Positions 54,187-62,119 of a stretch of 64,000 bases of DNA are shown here, piece by piece. Location: contig CAMLQY010000001.1 in assembly GCA_946482365.1 (NCBI GenBank), positions 1 through 64,000 of the forward strand, read 5' to 3'. Positions within the stretch are counted from its first letter, which is position 1. Each line of letters opens with the position of its first letter. A program made the position numbers and the translations under genes. The notes below the pieces were generated by a model. The model was given only the letters and a program-made list of their open reading frames with translations. It searched no databases and was not told the origin of the DNA. The DNA is from an uncultured Actinomycetes bacterium. GTDB lineage: Bacteria > Actinomycetota > Thermoleophilia > Solirubrobacterales > 70-9.

Positions 54187-54239
54187 GAATTTGGGCCCGT
54201 CCCTGCGGAACGTGACAGCCGCTCGGACGGGCCCAATTC
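54187..54239 (+). terminator. Long hairpin before thrC
   Basis: GAATTtGGGCCCGTCC (54187-54202, one bulged T) pairs with GGACGGGCCCAATTC (54225-54239); an inner GCGG/CCGC extends it. It is the strongest structure in the leader and is followed only by TTGC, so it may be an attenuator or a translation-blocking element rather than a classical terminator. Confidence 0.5.
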
Positions 54240-54296
54240 CTTGCTGGAGGTGGCAGGGCCTTGGAGCGCCCAGTACCCTGCTCGAAGGAGACGTCG

Positions 54297-55589
54297 ATGC
54301 TGAGCCCTGAGGACCGAACCCGCTCCTGCGCAACCGAACTGGTCTGCCGCGACTGCGGTCGCCGCCTGCCGCTGCTCGACACGACGTCCAAGTGCCTCGG
54401 CTGCGGCAACGGCCTCGACATCGACTACGACTACGAGCTGGCCAGGGAGCGACTCGGCGAGATCCCTCCGGCCGAGCGGGAGATCAACATCTGGCGCTTC
54501 GAGGAGCTGCTGCCGATCGTCGACGCGAAGGCCCAGGCGCGGGTCGGGCGCTACAGCGGCCGCACGCCGTTGATCCACGCCGACCGTCTCGGGGCGGAGC
54601 TGGGCCTGAAGAAGCTCTACCTCAAGGACGACAGCACCTCGCGCCCCAGCCTCTCCTACAAGGACCGCGTCGTCTCGATGGCGGTCGCGCGCCTGCTCGA
54701 GCTGGGCAAGGACGAGATCGGCTGCGTTTCGACCGGCAACGTCGGCACCGCCGTCTCCTCGCTGGCGTCGAAGGCCGGCGTCACCGCCTACGTCTTCTAT
54801 CCGTCGAACATGGAGCGCGGCAAGGCGCGTGCCTGCCGGGCGCTCGGCGCCGCCGTCTGCCAGCTCGACGGCAACTACGACGAAGCCAACCGCGCCTGCC
54901 GCGAGCTCGCCCTCGCCAGCGGCATCCAGTTCGCCAACATCACCCTGCGGCCGTTCTACGCCGAGGGCGCGAAGACGGTCGCCTACGAGGTGGTCGAGCA
55001 GCTCGAGTGGGAGGCACCCGACCACTTCGTCATCCCGGCCGCGGGCGGCACGCTCTCCTCGCGGGTGCACAAGGGGCTGGTCGAGCTCGAGACGGTGGGC
55101 CTGGCGGAGACCTCGGGGGTCAAGATCGACGTGGCCCAGGCAGAGGGCTGCAGCCCGATCGCAACGGCGATCAGCGACGGCTCGGGTGAGATCGAGCCGC
55201 AGACCCCGCACACCGCGGCGCACTCGATCGCGATCGGCGCGCCCGGCGACGGCCCGCTCGTGGTCGACGCGGTGACGTCGCGGGGCGGCAGCGCCGCGAC
55301 GGCCACGGACCAGGAGATCTTCGAGGCGATCGACCTGCTCGGCGCCACCGAGGGCATCCTCACCGAGCCCGCCGGCGGCACCACGATCGCCTGCACCGCG
55401 AGGCTCGCCAACGAAGGCAAGCTCGGTCCCGACGACACCGTCGTCGCGATCGTCAGCGGCAACGGCTACAAGACGCTCGACGAGCACCCCGACAAGCCCT
55501 GGCCCGAAGGCGTCGCCTGCGAGGTCGAGGCGATGAGCGAGATGCTCGAAGAGTTCCGCCAGCACGGCGTCGGCGCCACGCTCGGCTGA
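54297..55589 (+). CDS. thrC: Threonine synthase
   Basis: 430 aa from ATG 54297 with AAGGAG at -12 to -7; a TTG at 54261 is less likely. An N-terminal zinc ribbon (CRDCG, CLGCG) precedes the PLP fold: YSGRTPLIHADRLG, SLSYKDRVVSMAVARLLE (PLP Lys), VSTGNVGTAVSSLASKAG, and EPAGGTTIACTARLANEG. It converts O-phosphohomoserine to threonine. Expression is likely controlled by the unusual leader and the operator-like dyad upstream. Confidence 0.93.
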   Translation: MLSPEDRTRSCATELVCRDCGRRLPLLDTTSKCLGCGNGLDIDYDYELARERLGEIPPAEREINIWRFEELLPIVDAKAQARVGRYSGRTPLIHADRLGAELGLKKLYLKDDSTSRPSLSYKDRVVSMAVARLLELGKDEIGCVSTGNVGTAVSSLASKAGVTAYVFYPSNMERGKARACRALGAAVCQLDGNYDEANRACRELALASGIQFANITLRPFYAEGAKTVAYEVVEQLEWEAPDHFVIPAAGGTLSSRVHKGLVELETVGLAETSGVKIDVAQAEGCSPIATAISDGSGEIEPQTPHTAAHSIAIGAPGDGPLVVDAVTSRGGSAATATDQEIFEAIDLLGATEGILTEPAGGTTIACTARLANEGKLGPDDTVVAIVSGNGYKTLDEHPDKPWPEGVACEVEAMSEMLEEFRQHGVGATLG

Positions 55590-55620
55590 TTGACTGGTCA
55601 GTCAACCACCGGGATATAGT
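55590..55620 (+). promoter_or_regulatory. Promoter/operator of the ETF-quinone oxidoreductase gene
   Basis: TTGACTG-gt-CAGTCAA (55590-55605) is a 7-bp dyad, resembling TetR-family operators of fatty-acid genes. TATAGT (55615-55620) lies seven bases before the ATG, so the mRNA is probably leaderless. TTGACT could serve as -35 only with a 19-bp spacer. Confidence 0.6.
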
Positions 55621-55627
55621 TCCGGCC

Positions 55628-57367
55628 ATGTTCGCCTACGGCGATGGAAAGTTCGTGCCGGCGGAGTTCCCACCCCCGGTCGAGCCGCGCGAGGAGTTCG
55701 TCAAGCGCTCGCTCGACGGCGAGGACGAGCGGATAGAGATCGGCGTCGCGATCGTCGGCGGCGGCACCGCCGGGCTCGCCTGCGCCAACCGCCTCCTGCA
55801 GCTCCTGGCCGACGACCCGGAGACGATGGAGAAGCTCGGCGAGGTGCCGGTCGCCGTGATCGAGAAGGCGAAGACCTGCGGCGGGCACAACCTCTCGGGG
55901 GCGGTAATGCGACCCGGGCCGCTGCAGGAGCTCTTCCCGGAGCTGAGCCGGGAGCAGTGGCGCCAGCAGGGCTTTGCCTTCGGCGAGGTGAAGAAGGAGG
56001 CGATCTACCTCCTGCCCAACGGCAAGACGAAGATCCGCATCCCGCCGCCCCCGCCGCAGCGCAACCACGGCAACGAGGTGATCTCGGTCTCGGCCCTCTG
56101 CCGCTACATGCAGGCGCAGGCCGAGGAGGCCGGTGCCTACCTGCTGACCGAGACCGCCGCCACGCAGCTGATCGTCTCCGACGGCGCCGTCGTCGGCGTC
56201 CGCTCCGGCGACAAGGGGCGCGGCAAAGACGGCGAGGAGCTGGGCAACTTCGAGCCGGGGACCGACATCGCCGCCAGGGCGACCGTCCTGGCCGAGGGCT
56301 GCTGGGGGCACCTCACCGACGCCGCGGTGCGCGAGTTCAGCCTCGACGAGGGGCGCGAGCCGCAGGTCTGGGAGCTGGGCGTCAAAGAGGTCTGGAAGGT
56401 GCCCAAGCCCCTGGACCGCGTGATCCACACGCTGGCCGGCTGGCCGCTGAAGATCTCCGCGAAGCACCACCAGATCGGCGGCTCCTGGATCTACCCGATG
56501 GTGGACGAGAAGACCGGCGAGGACCTGGTCTCGATCGGCTTCGTCCTCGACCTCGACTACGCCGACGCGACCAGCTCGGCCCACGACTTCTTGCAGCAGT
56601 TCAAGACCCACCCGATGGTGCGCGACATCCTCGAGGGCGGCGAGCGCGTCAGCTGGGGCGCCAAGGCGATTCCGGCGGGCGGGTACTGGGCGATGCCGAA
56701 GCTCTCGATGCCCGGCGCCGCGATCGTCGGCGACGCCGCCGGCATGGTCAACCTGGCGGCGCTGAAGGGCGTCCACTACGCGATCAAGGCGGGGATGCTC
56801 GCGGCAGAGCAGATCCACGCCGCGCTGCAGGCCGAGAGCAGCGACCTCTCCGGCTACGAGCGGGCGGTCGAGGACTCGATCATCCGCAAGGACCTCTACG
56901 AGCAGCGCAACACCCGCCAGCCCTTCCAGAAGGGCCTGATCAAAGGCGGCCCCCTGGTCAACCTGATGATCGCCACCAAGGGCCGCTTCCCCGGCGGCCG
57001 CTGGAAGCTGCACCGCAACGACGCCCAGCCGATGTTCGTCGGTGAGACCAAGGACGGCTACCCCCAGCCCGACGGCAAGCTCACCTTCGACAAGCTCTCC
57101 AGCGTCTTCATCACCGGCAACGCCACCCGCGACGACGCCCCCAACCACATCCGCGTCCAAAAGCAGGTCCCCCGCGAGATCGCCGAAACCTGGCGCTGGA
57201 TGTGCCCCGCCGGCGTCTACGAGATCCCCGACGACGCCCCCGAGACCGGCGACGTCGACGTGATCGTCAACTACACCAACTGCGTCCAGTGCGGCGCAAT
57301 CACAGCCAAGGGCGGCCGCCTGACGACCCCCGAGGGCGGCGACGGGCCGCTGTACCAGAACACCTGA
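55628..57367 (+). CDS. Electron transfer flavoprotein-ubiquinone oxidoreductase-like protein
   Basis: 579 aa. FAD motif GVAIVGGGTAGLACANRLLQ, KTCGGHNLSGAVMRPGPLQE, KGVHYAIKAGMLAAEQIHAA and the C-terminal Fe-S domain ending GGDGPLYQNT. It passes electrons from ETF (fatty-acid and amino-acid oxidation) to the quinone pool at the membrane. Cluster Cys are at 526 (MCPAGVYE), 552 and 555 (NCVQC), but the fourth ligand position (558) is Ile instead of Cys. The cluster may be altered or absent. Confidence 0.9.
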   Translation: MFAYGDGKFVPAEFPPPVEPREEFVKRSLDGEDERIEIGVAIVGGGTAGLACANRLLQLLADDPETMEKLGEVPVAVIEKAKTCGGHNLSGAVMRPGPLQELFPELSREQWRQQGFAFGEVKKEAIYLLPNGKTKIRIPPPPPQRNHGNEVISVSALCRYMQAQAEEAGAYLLTETAATQLIVSDGAVVGVRSGDKGRGKDGEELGNFEPGTDIAARATVLAEGCWGHLTDAAVREFSLDEGREPQVWELGVKEVWKVPKPLDRVIHTLAGWPLKISAKHHQIGGSWIYPMVDEKTGEDLVSIGFVLDLDYADATSSAHDFLQQFKTHPMVRDILEGGERVSWGAKAIPAGGYWAMPKLSMPGAAIVGDAAGMVNLAALKGVHYAIKAGMLAAEQIHAALQAESSDLSGYERAVEDSIIRKDLYEQRNTRQPFQKGLIKGGPLVNLMIATKGRFPGGRWKLHRNDAQPMFVGETKDGYPQPDGKLTFDKLSSVFITGNATRDDAPNHIRVQKQVPREIAETWRWMCPAGVYEIPDDAPETGDVDVIVNYTNCVQCGAITAKGGRLTTPEGGDGPLYQNT

Positions 57368-57416
57368 TCCCGAGGAAATGTTTTGTCCGCCGACCTGGTG
57401 TAGGCTCGGTGGGCTC

Positions 57417-57611
57417 ATGGCCATTCGCATTGCCCTATTCGCCGTTCCCACAGCCATAGTCGCGGGGCTGGTGCTCTTGCTGAATCAGCTCGATGCGAGC
57501 CCCGACATCGCCGTTGTGGCCTTCGGTTTGGTTGCGGTCACAAGCGGCGCTGCCCTCGGCTATTTCGCCCACCAGCTCCCGGAGCTAGCGTTGCGTCGTT
57601 GGGGAACCTAG
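57417..57611 (+). CDS. Small two-helix membrane protein
   Basis: 64 aa from ATG 57417: IRIALFAVPTAIVAGLVLLL, DIAVVAFGLVAVTSGAALGY. Two membrane helices with a short acidic turn. No recognised family. It ends 6 bp before the alarmone synthetase gene and could be cotranscribed with it. Confidence 0.55.
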   Translation: MAIRIALFAVPTAIVAGLVLLLNQLDASPDIAVVAFGLVAVTSGAALGYFAHQLPELALRRWGT

Positions 57612-57617
57612 GGGGGG

Positions 57618-58379
57618 TTGATCAACGGCGAAGCGCTGGCGGCTACGGTTCAACCGGTGGCGAGCTACAGCAAAACGAAGGTCGATCGAGCAGGTCGTGT
57701 CTTCGCAGATCAGGTTTCACGCTTCGCAGAGGATCCAGATCTCTTCGATGACCCAGTTGTGCTTGACCAGGCACGGGAAGCCATAGCCGTCATCGAGTGG
57801 TGGCGCTCCGAGCACGCCAAACCACTCTCACGAGTCGCCGCGAACTTGCGCTACTACGTAGGAGAGGCGGGAGCCCCGGTTGTCGCGCAGCGCCTGAAGC
57901 GGGTGCCCACCATCGCCGGCAAGCTTCTGCGGGAGCCGAGAATGAAGCTGTCGCGCATGGCCGACATCGGTGGTGTGCGGGCGATCCTGCCTAACCAAGC
58001 GGCGGCACACCGAGTCGCAGGCCGACTCCGACGAAACTGGACGATCACCAAAGTGCGCGACTACACCGCAGAGCCGAAAGAAGACGGGTATCGCGCGCTT
58101 CATCTGATCAGTCGCAACCGTGGCAGGTTTGTCGAGATCCAATTGAGGACCCCCAATCAGGACTTCTGGGCGAACCTCGTCGAGACCTTGTCGCGCACTT
58201 CCTTTCCCGGTCTGAAATTCGGTCAGGGTCCAGAGGAATTGCGGGAATTTTTGTTCGACTATGCAGAGATCACCGCGCAGGAAGATCTAGGTCTAGCCTC
58301 AAAGGAGGAGACCTTGGAGCGAGCCAAGGCGCGAGCAATCGAGATGGTTAACCTTGTTTACGGTCGTGATGAGCCCTGA
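57618..58379 (+). CDS. Small alarmone synthetase-like protein (RelA/SpoT domain), candidate toxSAS
   Basis: 253 aa from a TTG; GTG 57657 is an alternative. The (p)ppGpp-synthetase domain covers about 75-190: RLKRVPTIAGKLLREPRMKL, RMADIGGVRAILPN, DYTAEPKEDGYRALHLI and VEIQLRTPNQDFWANLVE, with the conserved Lys/Arg, Asp, G-loop, Glu-Gln-Arg residues present. There is no hydrolase or regulatory domain. Its stop overlaps the next small gene. Single-domain synthetases with a tightly coupled partner are often toxins (toxSAS) in phage defence. Lower GC than the core genes. Confidence 0.8.
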   Translation: MINGEALAATVQPVASYSKTKVDRAGRVFADQVSRFAEDPDLFDDPVVLDQAREAIAVIEWWRSEHAKPLSRVAANLRYYVGEAGAPVVAQRLKRVPTIAGKLLREPRMKLSRMADIGGVRAILPNQAAAHRVAGRLRRNWTITKVRDYTAEPKEDGYRALHLISRNRGRFVEIQLRTPNQDFWANLVETLSRTSFPGLKFGQGPEELREFLFDYAEITAQEDLGLASKEETLERAKARAIEMVNLVYGRDEP

Positions 58380-58620
58380 CGAAATCAAGCACTTCCTCAT
58401 CAGTTTCAACCCGGAGACCGGGGATACTGCCGTGCGTTCGTTCGGAACGGACTACGACGCCGCGCAGGCCGCTTATGCCGAAGCAGAGCAGGCCAACGGC
58501 ATGGAGGGAAAGCTCGACATCGTCTTGCTCAGCGCCGACTCGCTCGCGACGATCAAACTGACGCATTCCAGTTACTTCAGCAACGGAAATGCCAGTCTCA
58601 AAGAGCTTCTAGAGCACTGA
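58369..58620 (+). CDS. Small protein overlapping the alarmone synthetase gene, candidate antitoxin
   Basis: 83 aa from ATG 58369 (TTG 58354 also possible), 11 bp inside the upstream gene. Soluble, acidic: MSPDEIKHFLISFNPETGDT, FGTDYDAAQAAYAEAEQANG, VLLSADSLATIKLTHSSYF. It has beta-beta-alpha character and no known motif. Overlap with a SAS gene and small size suggest an antitoxin or immunity role; this is inference. Confidence 0.6.
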   Translation: MSPDEIKHFLISFNPETGDTAVRSFGTDYDAAQAAYAEAEQANGMEGKLDIVLLSADSLATIKLTHSSYFSNGNASLKELLEH

Positions 58621-58626
58621 GCCAGG

Positions 58627-59412
58627 CTATGTACCGGGGTCAGCTGCCCGCCTTGCCCGTTCCTCCAGCGCAAGGCGCACGGGCTCGGGCAGTTCTCGGT
58701 CCGGCAGCCACTGGATCCGAAAAACGGCCTCCCAATCGTGCTGAAGCACCGGCGTCAACTGGATGATGTCGGCGGCGGTAAACAGTTGGCTGTATTTCCT
58801 AAACAGCCGCCCAACAAGGTCGATCGCGTCGTGAACCTGGTTGAGGGTGGGCAGCTCTCGGCCCGATTTCTCTGGCGCTCGAGGCGGGCCCCTGCCTATT
58901 ACGCTCGCGTCGAAGTGCGCGACGTGCTTATCCACGTAGCGCCGGACCTTCTCAGACCCCTCCCGTAGCTCGGCAAGATCGGTGGCCGTGATCGCCGGGT
59001 CGATGTGATGGCCGACCGATCCGCCGAGGTTCTCATCCCAGTACTTTTCCCCAGCCCTTTTCCAGTACGCCCTGTCGTCTTCGCCGTAGCTCTCGCCCTT
59101 GCCCCAGATCGCGACATGCCAATCGCGAGTTAGCACCTCTGGTGTCGCTGTCATCTCGTGGATGAGCTGACCAAGGCTCGCGGCTTGATCGTTGACGTCT
59201 GCCTGTCTTCTCACTGCGCCTGCCTGGGTCTTGGCGTAGATGTCGAACAGCCATTCCCAGAAGTAGGAACTCGTCGCTTTCAAAGCCTTGTTTTCGTCCA
59301 CTATCTCGTGCATTCGCTTCCAAGCGAAACGCTGCAGATGCATCGAGTAGACGTCGTTGGAGATGCCCTTCTTGAGCCAGTGCTCCCACTTGTCGATCCG
59401 CCGATCGGACAT
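58627..59412 (-). CDS. HEPN/AbiU2-like protein
   Basis: 261 aa, helical. RIDKWEHWLKKGISNDVYSM, QLIHEMTATPEVLTRDWHVA and the HEPN-type R-x4-H: VRRYVDKHVAHFDASVIG. This resembles the AbiU2/HEPN group found in abortive-infection proteins and RNases. A C-terminal 40 residues are basic. Convergent with the SAS pair, 6 bp apart. Confidence 0.6.
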   Translation of the reverse strand: MSDRRIDKWEHWLKKGISNDVYSMHLQRFAWKRMHEIVDENKALKATSSYFWEWLFDIYAKTQAGAVRRQADVNDQAASLGQLIHEMTATPEVLTRDWHVAIWGKGESYGEDDRAYWKRAGEKYWDENLGGSVGHHIDPAITATDLAELREGSEKVRRYVDKHVAHFDASVIGRGPPRAPEKSGRELPTLNQVHDAIDLVGRLFRKYSQLFTAADIIQLTPVLQHDWEAVFRIQWLPDRELPEPVRLALEERARRAADPGT

Positions 59413-59455
59413 TGTTGGATCGTGCCTTCCAACTCGGATGGCGAGTAGATGGGAG

Positions 59456-59500
59456 TGCCGGAGGAGGGACTCGAACCCCCGACACGCGGATTATGATTCC
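59456..59500 (-). other. tRNA 3' fragment (CAT anticodon), candidate attachment site
   Basis: On the minus strand this is a tRNA from the anticodon loop (ATCATAA, anticodon CAT) through a good T-arm (GGGGGTTCGAGTCCCTC) to the acceptor strand CTCCGGC and discriminator A. The D-arm and 5' acceptor are missing. A displaced tRNA 3' end 60 bp from an integrase gene is the classic left end of an integrated element. The intact tRNA should lie to the right, beyond 64000. Confidence 0.75.
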
Positions 59501-59559
59501 GGTTAAGCGCTTTCGGCTGTTTGCGGCTGTTCGCCGTATTCCCCTTTCCCAAGCGGTTT

Positions 59560-60789
59560 CTAGGCTTCAGCCGCGTTATCCGTTACGGCTTCTTTCCGGG
59601 TCATTCCTTGACCCGACCTTGACCCGGGCTTGACCCCGGAGTCGATTTCAAGGCCCCCGCCAAGCCCGGCGTCCAGCAGATGGACGTAGGTGCGGAGCGT
59701 GAAGCCAGGATCAGCGTGACCAAGCCAATCGGCTACCTGCTTCACGTTGCGGCCTTCCTCAAAGAGGAGCGAGGCGCAGGTGTGGCGGAAGGTGTGAAAG
59801 GAGACCGTCGAGCGCGAGCGGGCCCTGCCGGACTTCGAGACAACCTCTTCGGCGAAGCCGACGCTGATCGCCGCTGGACCCAAGACGCGGCCGTAGACGT
59901 TTCCGGGCGAGAGCGGCGTTCCGGTTCTCGATGCAAAGACCGGCCCTTTCGGCCCTTTGTAGTTGTCGCGGCGATGGGCCAGAAGGCGAGCCGCCATTCC
60001 CTGAGACAGCGGCACGTCTCGCCGCCCAGCGTGGCTCTTGAGCCGCTTTCGCTGGCCCTCATAGATCTGCTCGCGGACCTGGACGTGTGGACGGTCGCCA
60101 AGATCGGTGTGCTCCCACGTCAGTCCAACCGCCTCGCCGATTCGCAGGCCGGTGGCTGCCAAGAACTCGAAGAACAGTCGCCAGTCCTCGGGCAGCGCAG
60201 CCAGCAACAGCCCAAGCTCTTTGCGATTGAGGGCCTTAACCCGGTCCTCCTCGGGCTTCTCGCTGCCTCGCCCCGCAGGTATGCGGACCCCTTGGCAGGG
60301 ATTCGACCTAAGCAAGCCATCGTCAACTGCGGTCGCGAACATCACCGACAGGGCGGCGCGCAGCTTTTTAATCGAGGCGGTCGTTTGCTCCTCGCGCCGC
60401 ATCGAACCAAATAGCTCCCGCACGTCAGCGGGCTCGATCTCGGCGAGCCTCCACGTCGCCCAGCGAGTAATCGCGTAGACCTCAATCGGCCGTCGATACT
60501 CAGGTCGCGTCGTCTCCGAAAAGCCGCGCGCCGTCCTACCGGCATAGGACTCGATCCACTCGGCGAAGTAGTCGCCGAAATAGACCTTTGAGGTGGGGCG
60601 ACGCTCCCCGGCCTTGCGCTTGCCCTGCGCCTCGTCCGCCTCTGCTGCGGTGCGGAACGTTTCGGTGTACTGCTTGCCTCGGTGTTCCCAGACAAGCACG
60701 TAGGGACAGTCGCAGCGGCCTTTCCGCGAACAGCCTTTCTTGTGGCGTCGGAACTGACCCGGTTTTCTCGTTTTCGTGAGCTTGCTCAT
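59560..60789 (-). CDS. Tyrosine recombinase / integrase
   Basis: 409 aa from ATG 60789. An N-terminal zinc-ribbon-like stretch (CSRKGRCDCPYVLVWEHRGK), SAM-like domain (YFAEWIESY), then the catalytic domain: EFLAATGLRIGEAVGLTW (first Arg), SHAGRRDVPLS, VSFHTFRHTCASLLFEEG (His-x-x-Arg), WLGHADPGFTLRTYVHLL (His and Tyr). It recombines attP and attB and probably acts on the tRNA fragment at 59456. Confidence 0.95.
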   Translation of the reverse strand: MSKLTKTRKPGQFRRHKKGCSRKGRCDCPYVLVWEHRGKQYTETFRTAAEADEAQGKRKAGERRPTSKVYFGDYFAEWIESYAGRTARGFSETTRPEYRRPIEVYAITRWATWRLAEIEPADVRELFGSMRREEQTTASIKKLRAALSVMFATAVDDGLLRSNPCQGVRIPAGRGSEKPEEDRVKALNRKELGLLLAALPEDWRLFFEFLAATGLRIGEAVGLTWEHTDLGDRPHVQVREQIYEGQRKRLKSHAGRRDVPLSQGMAARLLAHRRDNYKGPKGPVFASRTGTPLSPGNVYGRVLGPAAISVGFAEEVVSKSGRARSRSTVSFHTFRHTCASLLFEEGRNVKQVADWLGHADPGFTLRTYVHLLDAGLGGGLEIDSGVKPGSRSGQGMTRKEAVTDNAAEA

Positions 60790-60846
60790 CAGCTGCCCCT
60801 TTCTCTTGCCTTCTTCATCTTGCATTGCAGAGAGGACCGATCTGAC

Positions 60847-61299
60847 CTACGGACGCCGCCCACCTCCTCGCAGCACCCACTTGTCCAACTCCGAGCGGCG
60901 GGCGATCAACGCCGAGCCGTCGTGGTGGACAGGGATGCGCTTCGCCGAGACAAGCGCGTAGACACGCGAGCGTGGCGCGTCGATGTAAGCGGCGATCCGC
61001 TCGGCACCGCGCAGCCAGCCATTGTCGACGGCCTCGCTCGATTTCTCGGCCACAAGTTCGGCGGCGCGTCGAGCGATCCGCTCGACCAACTCGTCGCCGA
61101 CGTTGAAGCTGATCGCGTTCACCACGCCGTCGCCGGAGCGGCGACGCAAAGCTGCTCGCCCTCCATTGGCAACGGCACGATTTCCCCGCCGCTCGATACG
61201 CGGCGGCGAGGCAGGAGAGTCGCAGTCCTTGATGGATGCGACGGGTGGTGGATTGACTCCACCGAGAAATTGTTTGGGTTGTCTTTCCCTCTTTCCCAT
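60847..61299 (-). CDS. Excisionase-like HTH protein
   Basis: 150 aa. The last 60 residues (GWLRGAERIAAYIDAPRSRV, YALVSAKRIPVHHDGSALIA, RRSELDKWVL) are a MerR/excisionase-type winged helix. The first 85 residues are basic, low-complexity and may be untranslated if an internal GTG is used. Excisionases steer the integrase towards excision; it is upstream of the integrase on the same strand. Confidence 0.75.
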   Translation of the reverse strand: MGKRERQPKQFLGGVNPPPVASIKDCDSPASPPRIERRGNRAVANGGRAALRRRSGDGVVNAISFNVGDELVERIARRAAELVAEKSSEAVDNGWLRGAERIAAYIDAPRSRVYALVSAKRIPVHHDGSALIARRSELDKWVLRGGGRRP

Positions 61300-61489
61300 A
61301 GCAGAAGAAGATCACTTTTAGCAAAGGTTTTCTGGACTAATCACACATAACGGTTAAATGCCATGACAGCAAGAACGAGACCCGCCACACCAACTGTGTT
61401 TTTTATTCACCCCACACCCTGACCCGAGGGCAGAATGACCTTGCCTTTCTCGCCGTCGTATCGGCTCTCCTAGGGGGTATTGGCCACCT

Positions 61490-61584
61490 GCCGACCTACC
61501 TGCCAGCGAAGCGCGGCTTCGCTTCGCCGTCAAGAGGTTTCTTGACAGCGAAGCGCAGCAGCGCTATTTGCTGGGTAGGTCGGC
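61490..61584. repeat. Multi-branched inverted-repeat region
   Basis: Outer stem GCCGACCTACC (61490-61500) with GGTAGGTCGGC (61574-61584) encloses GCGAAGCG/CGCTTCGC (61506-61513/61520-61527), GTCAAGA/TCTTGAC, and a direct repeat CAGCGAAGCGC (61504-61514, 61547-61557). It lies in a gene-free stretch (61300-61602) of the element; nothing else was seen there. Could be an origin, oriT or bidirectional terminator. Confidence 0.55.
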
Positions 61585-61602
61585 GGGGACGTAGCGGAAG
61601 TG

Positions 61603-62115
61603 TCATTTCTGAAAACCAGGGATCACCGGAACGATCCCCCTCTGCAAGTGTGCGGCAACGATCCAGCGAGTGAACAAAAACGGTTGGAACACCATCGGGA
61701 AGCTGGCTTCGTATTTGTCCGGCCTCCAGAAGTGCAACGCCCATTCCATCGCCGCGCGCTGGTCTTTCGTCCAACGACGCCGAGCGCTTTCCATCTCTTC
61801 CAAGACGGGACTAAGTGAACACTGAGCCACTATCGGGGGGCCAAGTCTTTCCCACACCGGCCCGCAACCAGTCAGCAGGTAGACGGCCGCGTGCCACTCG
61901 CCCACCTCATCAGGCAGCAGGATGGATGCTTCCGAGAAGCGCGGCTCAGCGGCGCGAAGTTGCGCCAGGAGTACGGCAAACTGTCTGCGCCGGGCGGCAG
62001 TATCCGCAAAGATTTCGTTCGATCTTTCGAGCATCCGTTCGATCCTTCGAGCATCGCCCCCTAAGACGATGCTCGAAGTCGAAACGGTCCACTCCCAGAT
62101 CAATTTGTTTTGCAA
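61603..62115 (-). CDS. Unknown protein of the mobile element
   Basis: 170 aa from a TTG at 62115; a start at 62103 or the ATG of RMLERSNEIF is also possible. Mixed composition, helical, with SEASILLPDEVGEWHAAVYL, WTKDQRAAMEWALHFWRPDK and hydrophobic Trp/Phe clusters near the C-terminus. No known motif. Codon use is lower GC than the chromosome. It follows the OmpR-type gene by 4 bp. Confidence 0.5.
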   Translation of the reverse strand: MQNKLIWEWTVSTSSIVLGGDARRIERMLERSNEIFADTAARRRQFAVLLAQLRAAEPRFSEASILLPDEVGEWHAAVYLLTGCGPVWERLGPPIVAQCSLSPVLEEMESARRRWTKDQRAAMEWALHFWRPDKYEASFPMVFQPFLFTRWIVAAHLQRGIVPVIPGFQK

Positions 62116-62119
62116 ATAG

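Larger units (their letters stand above)
53898..54296 (+). promoter_or_regulatory. R2: long structured 5' leader of threonine synthase
   Basis: About 400 nt. Its first 55 nt match R1 in order and spacing: P1 CGCT/AGCG (53898-53913), linker GCGAAGAGG (53917-53925), P2 GTGAG/CTCGC with CCC/GGG inside (53925-53951). Further on: ATGACT/AGTCAT hairpin near 53958, a possible 37-codon leader ORF (54025-54138), hairpins 54127-54146 and 54163-54184, and a long hairpin 54187-54239 just before the Shine-Dalgarno of thrC. This layout suggests transcription or translation attenuation. No known riboswitch class was recognised. Confidence 0.6.

Noticed and set aside
59412..59633. Plus-strand ORF across the tRNA fragment
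   Set aside because: Its peptide (GGGTRTPDTRIMIPV) is the usual artefact of translating a tRNA 3' end.
61496..61774. Minus-strand ORF of 92 aa in the element
   Set aside because: It runs through the branched repeat region and overlaps a better frame (61603-62115); no recognisable domain.
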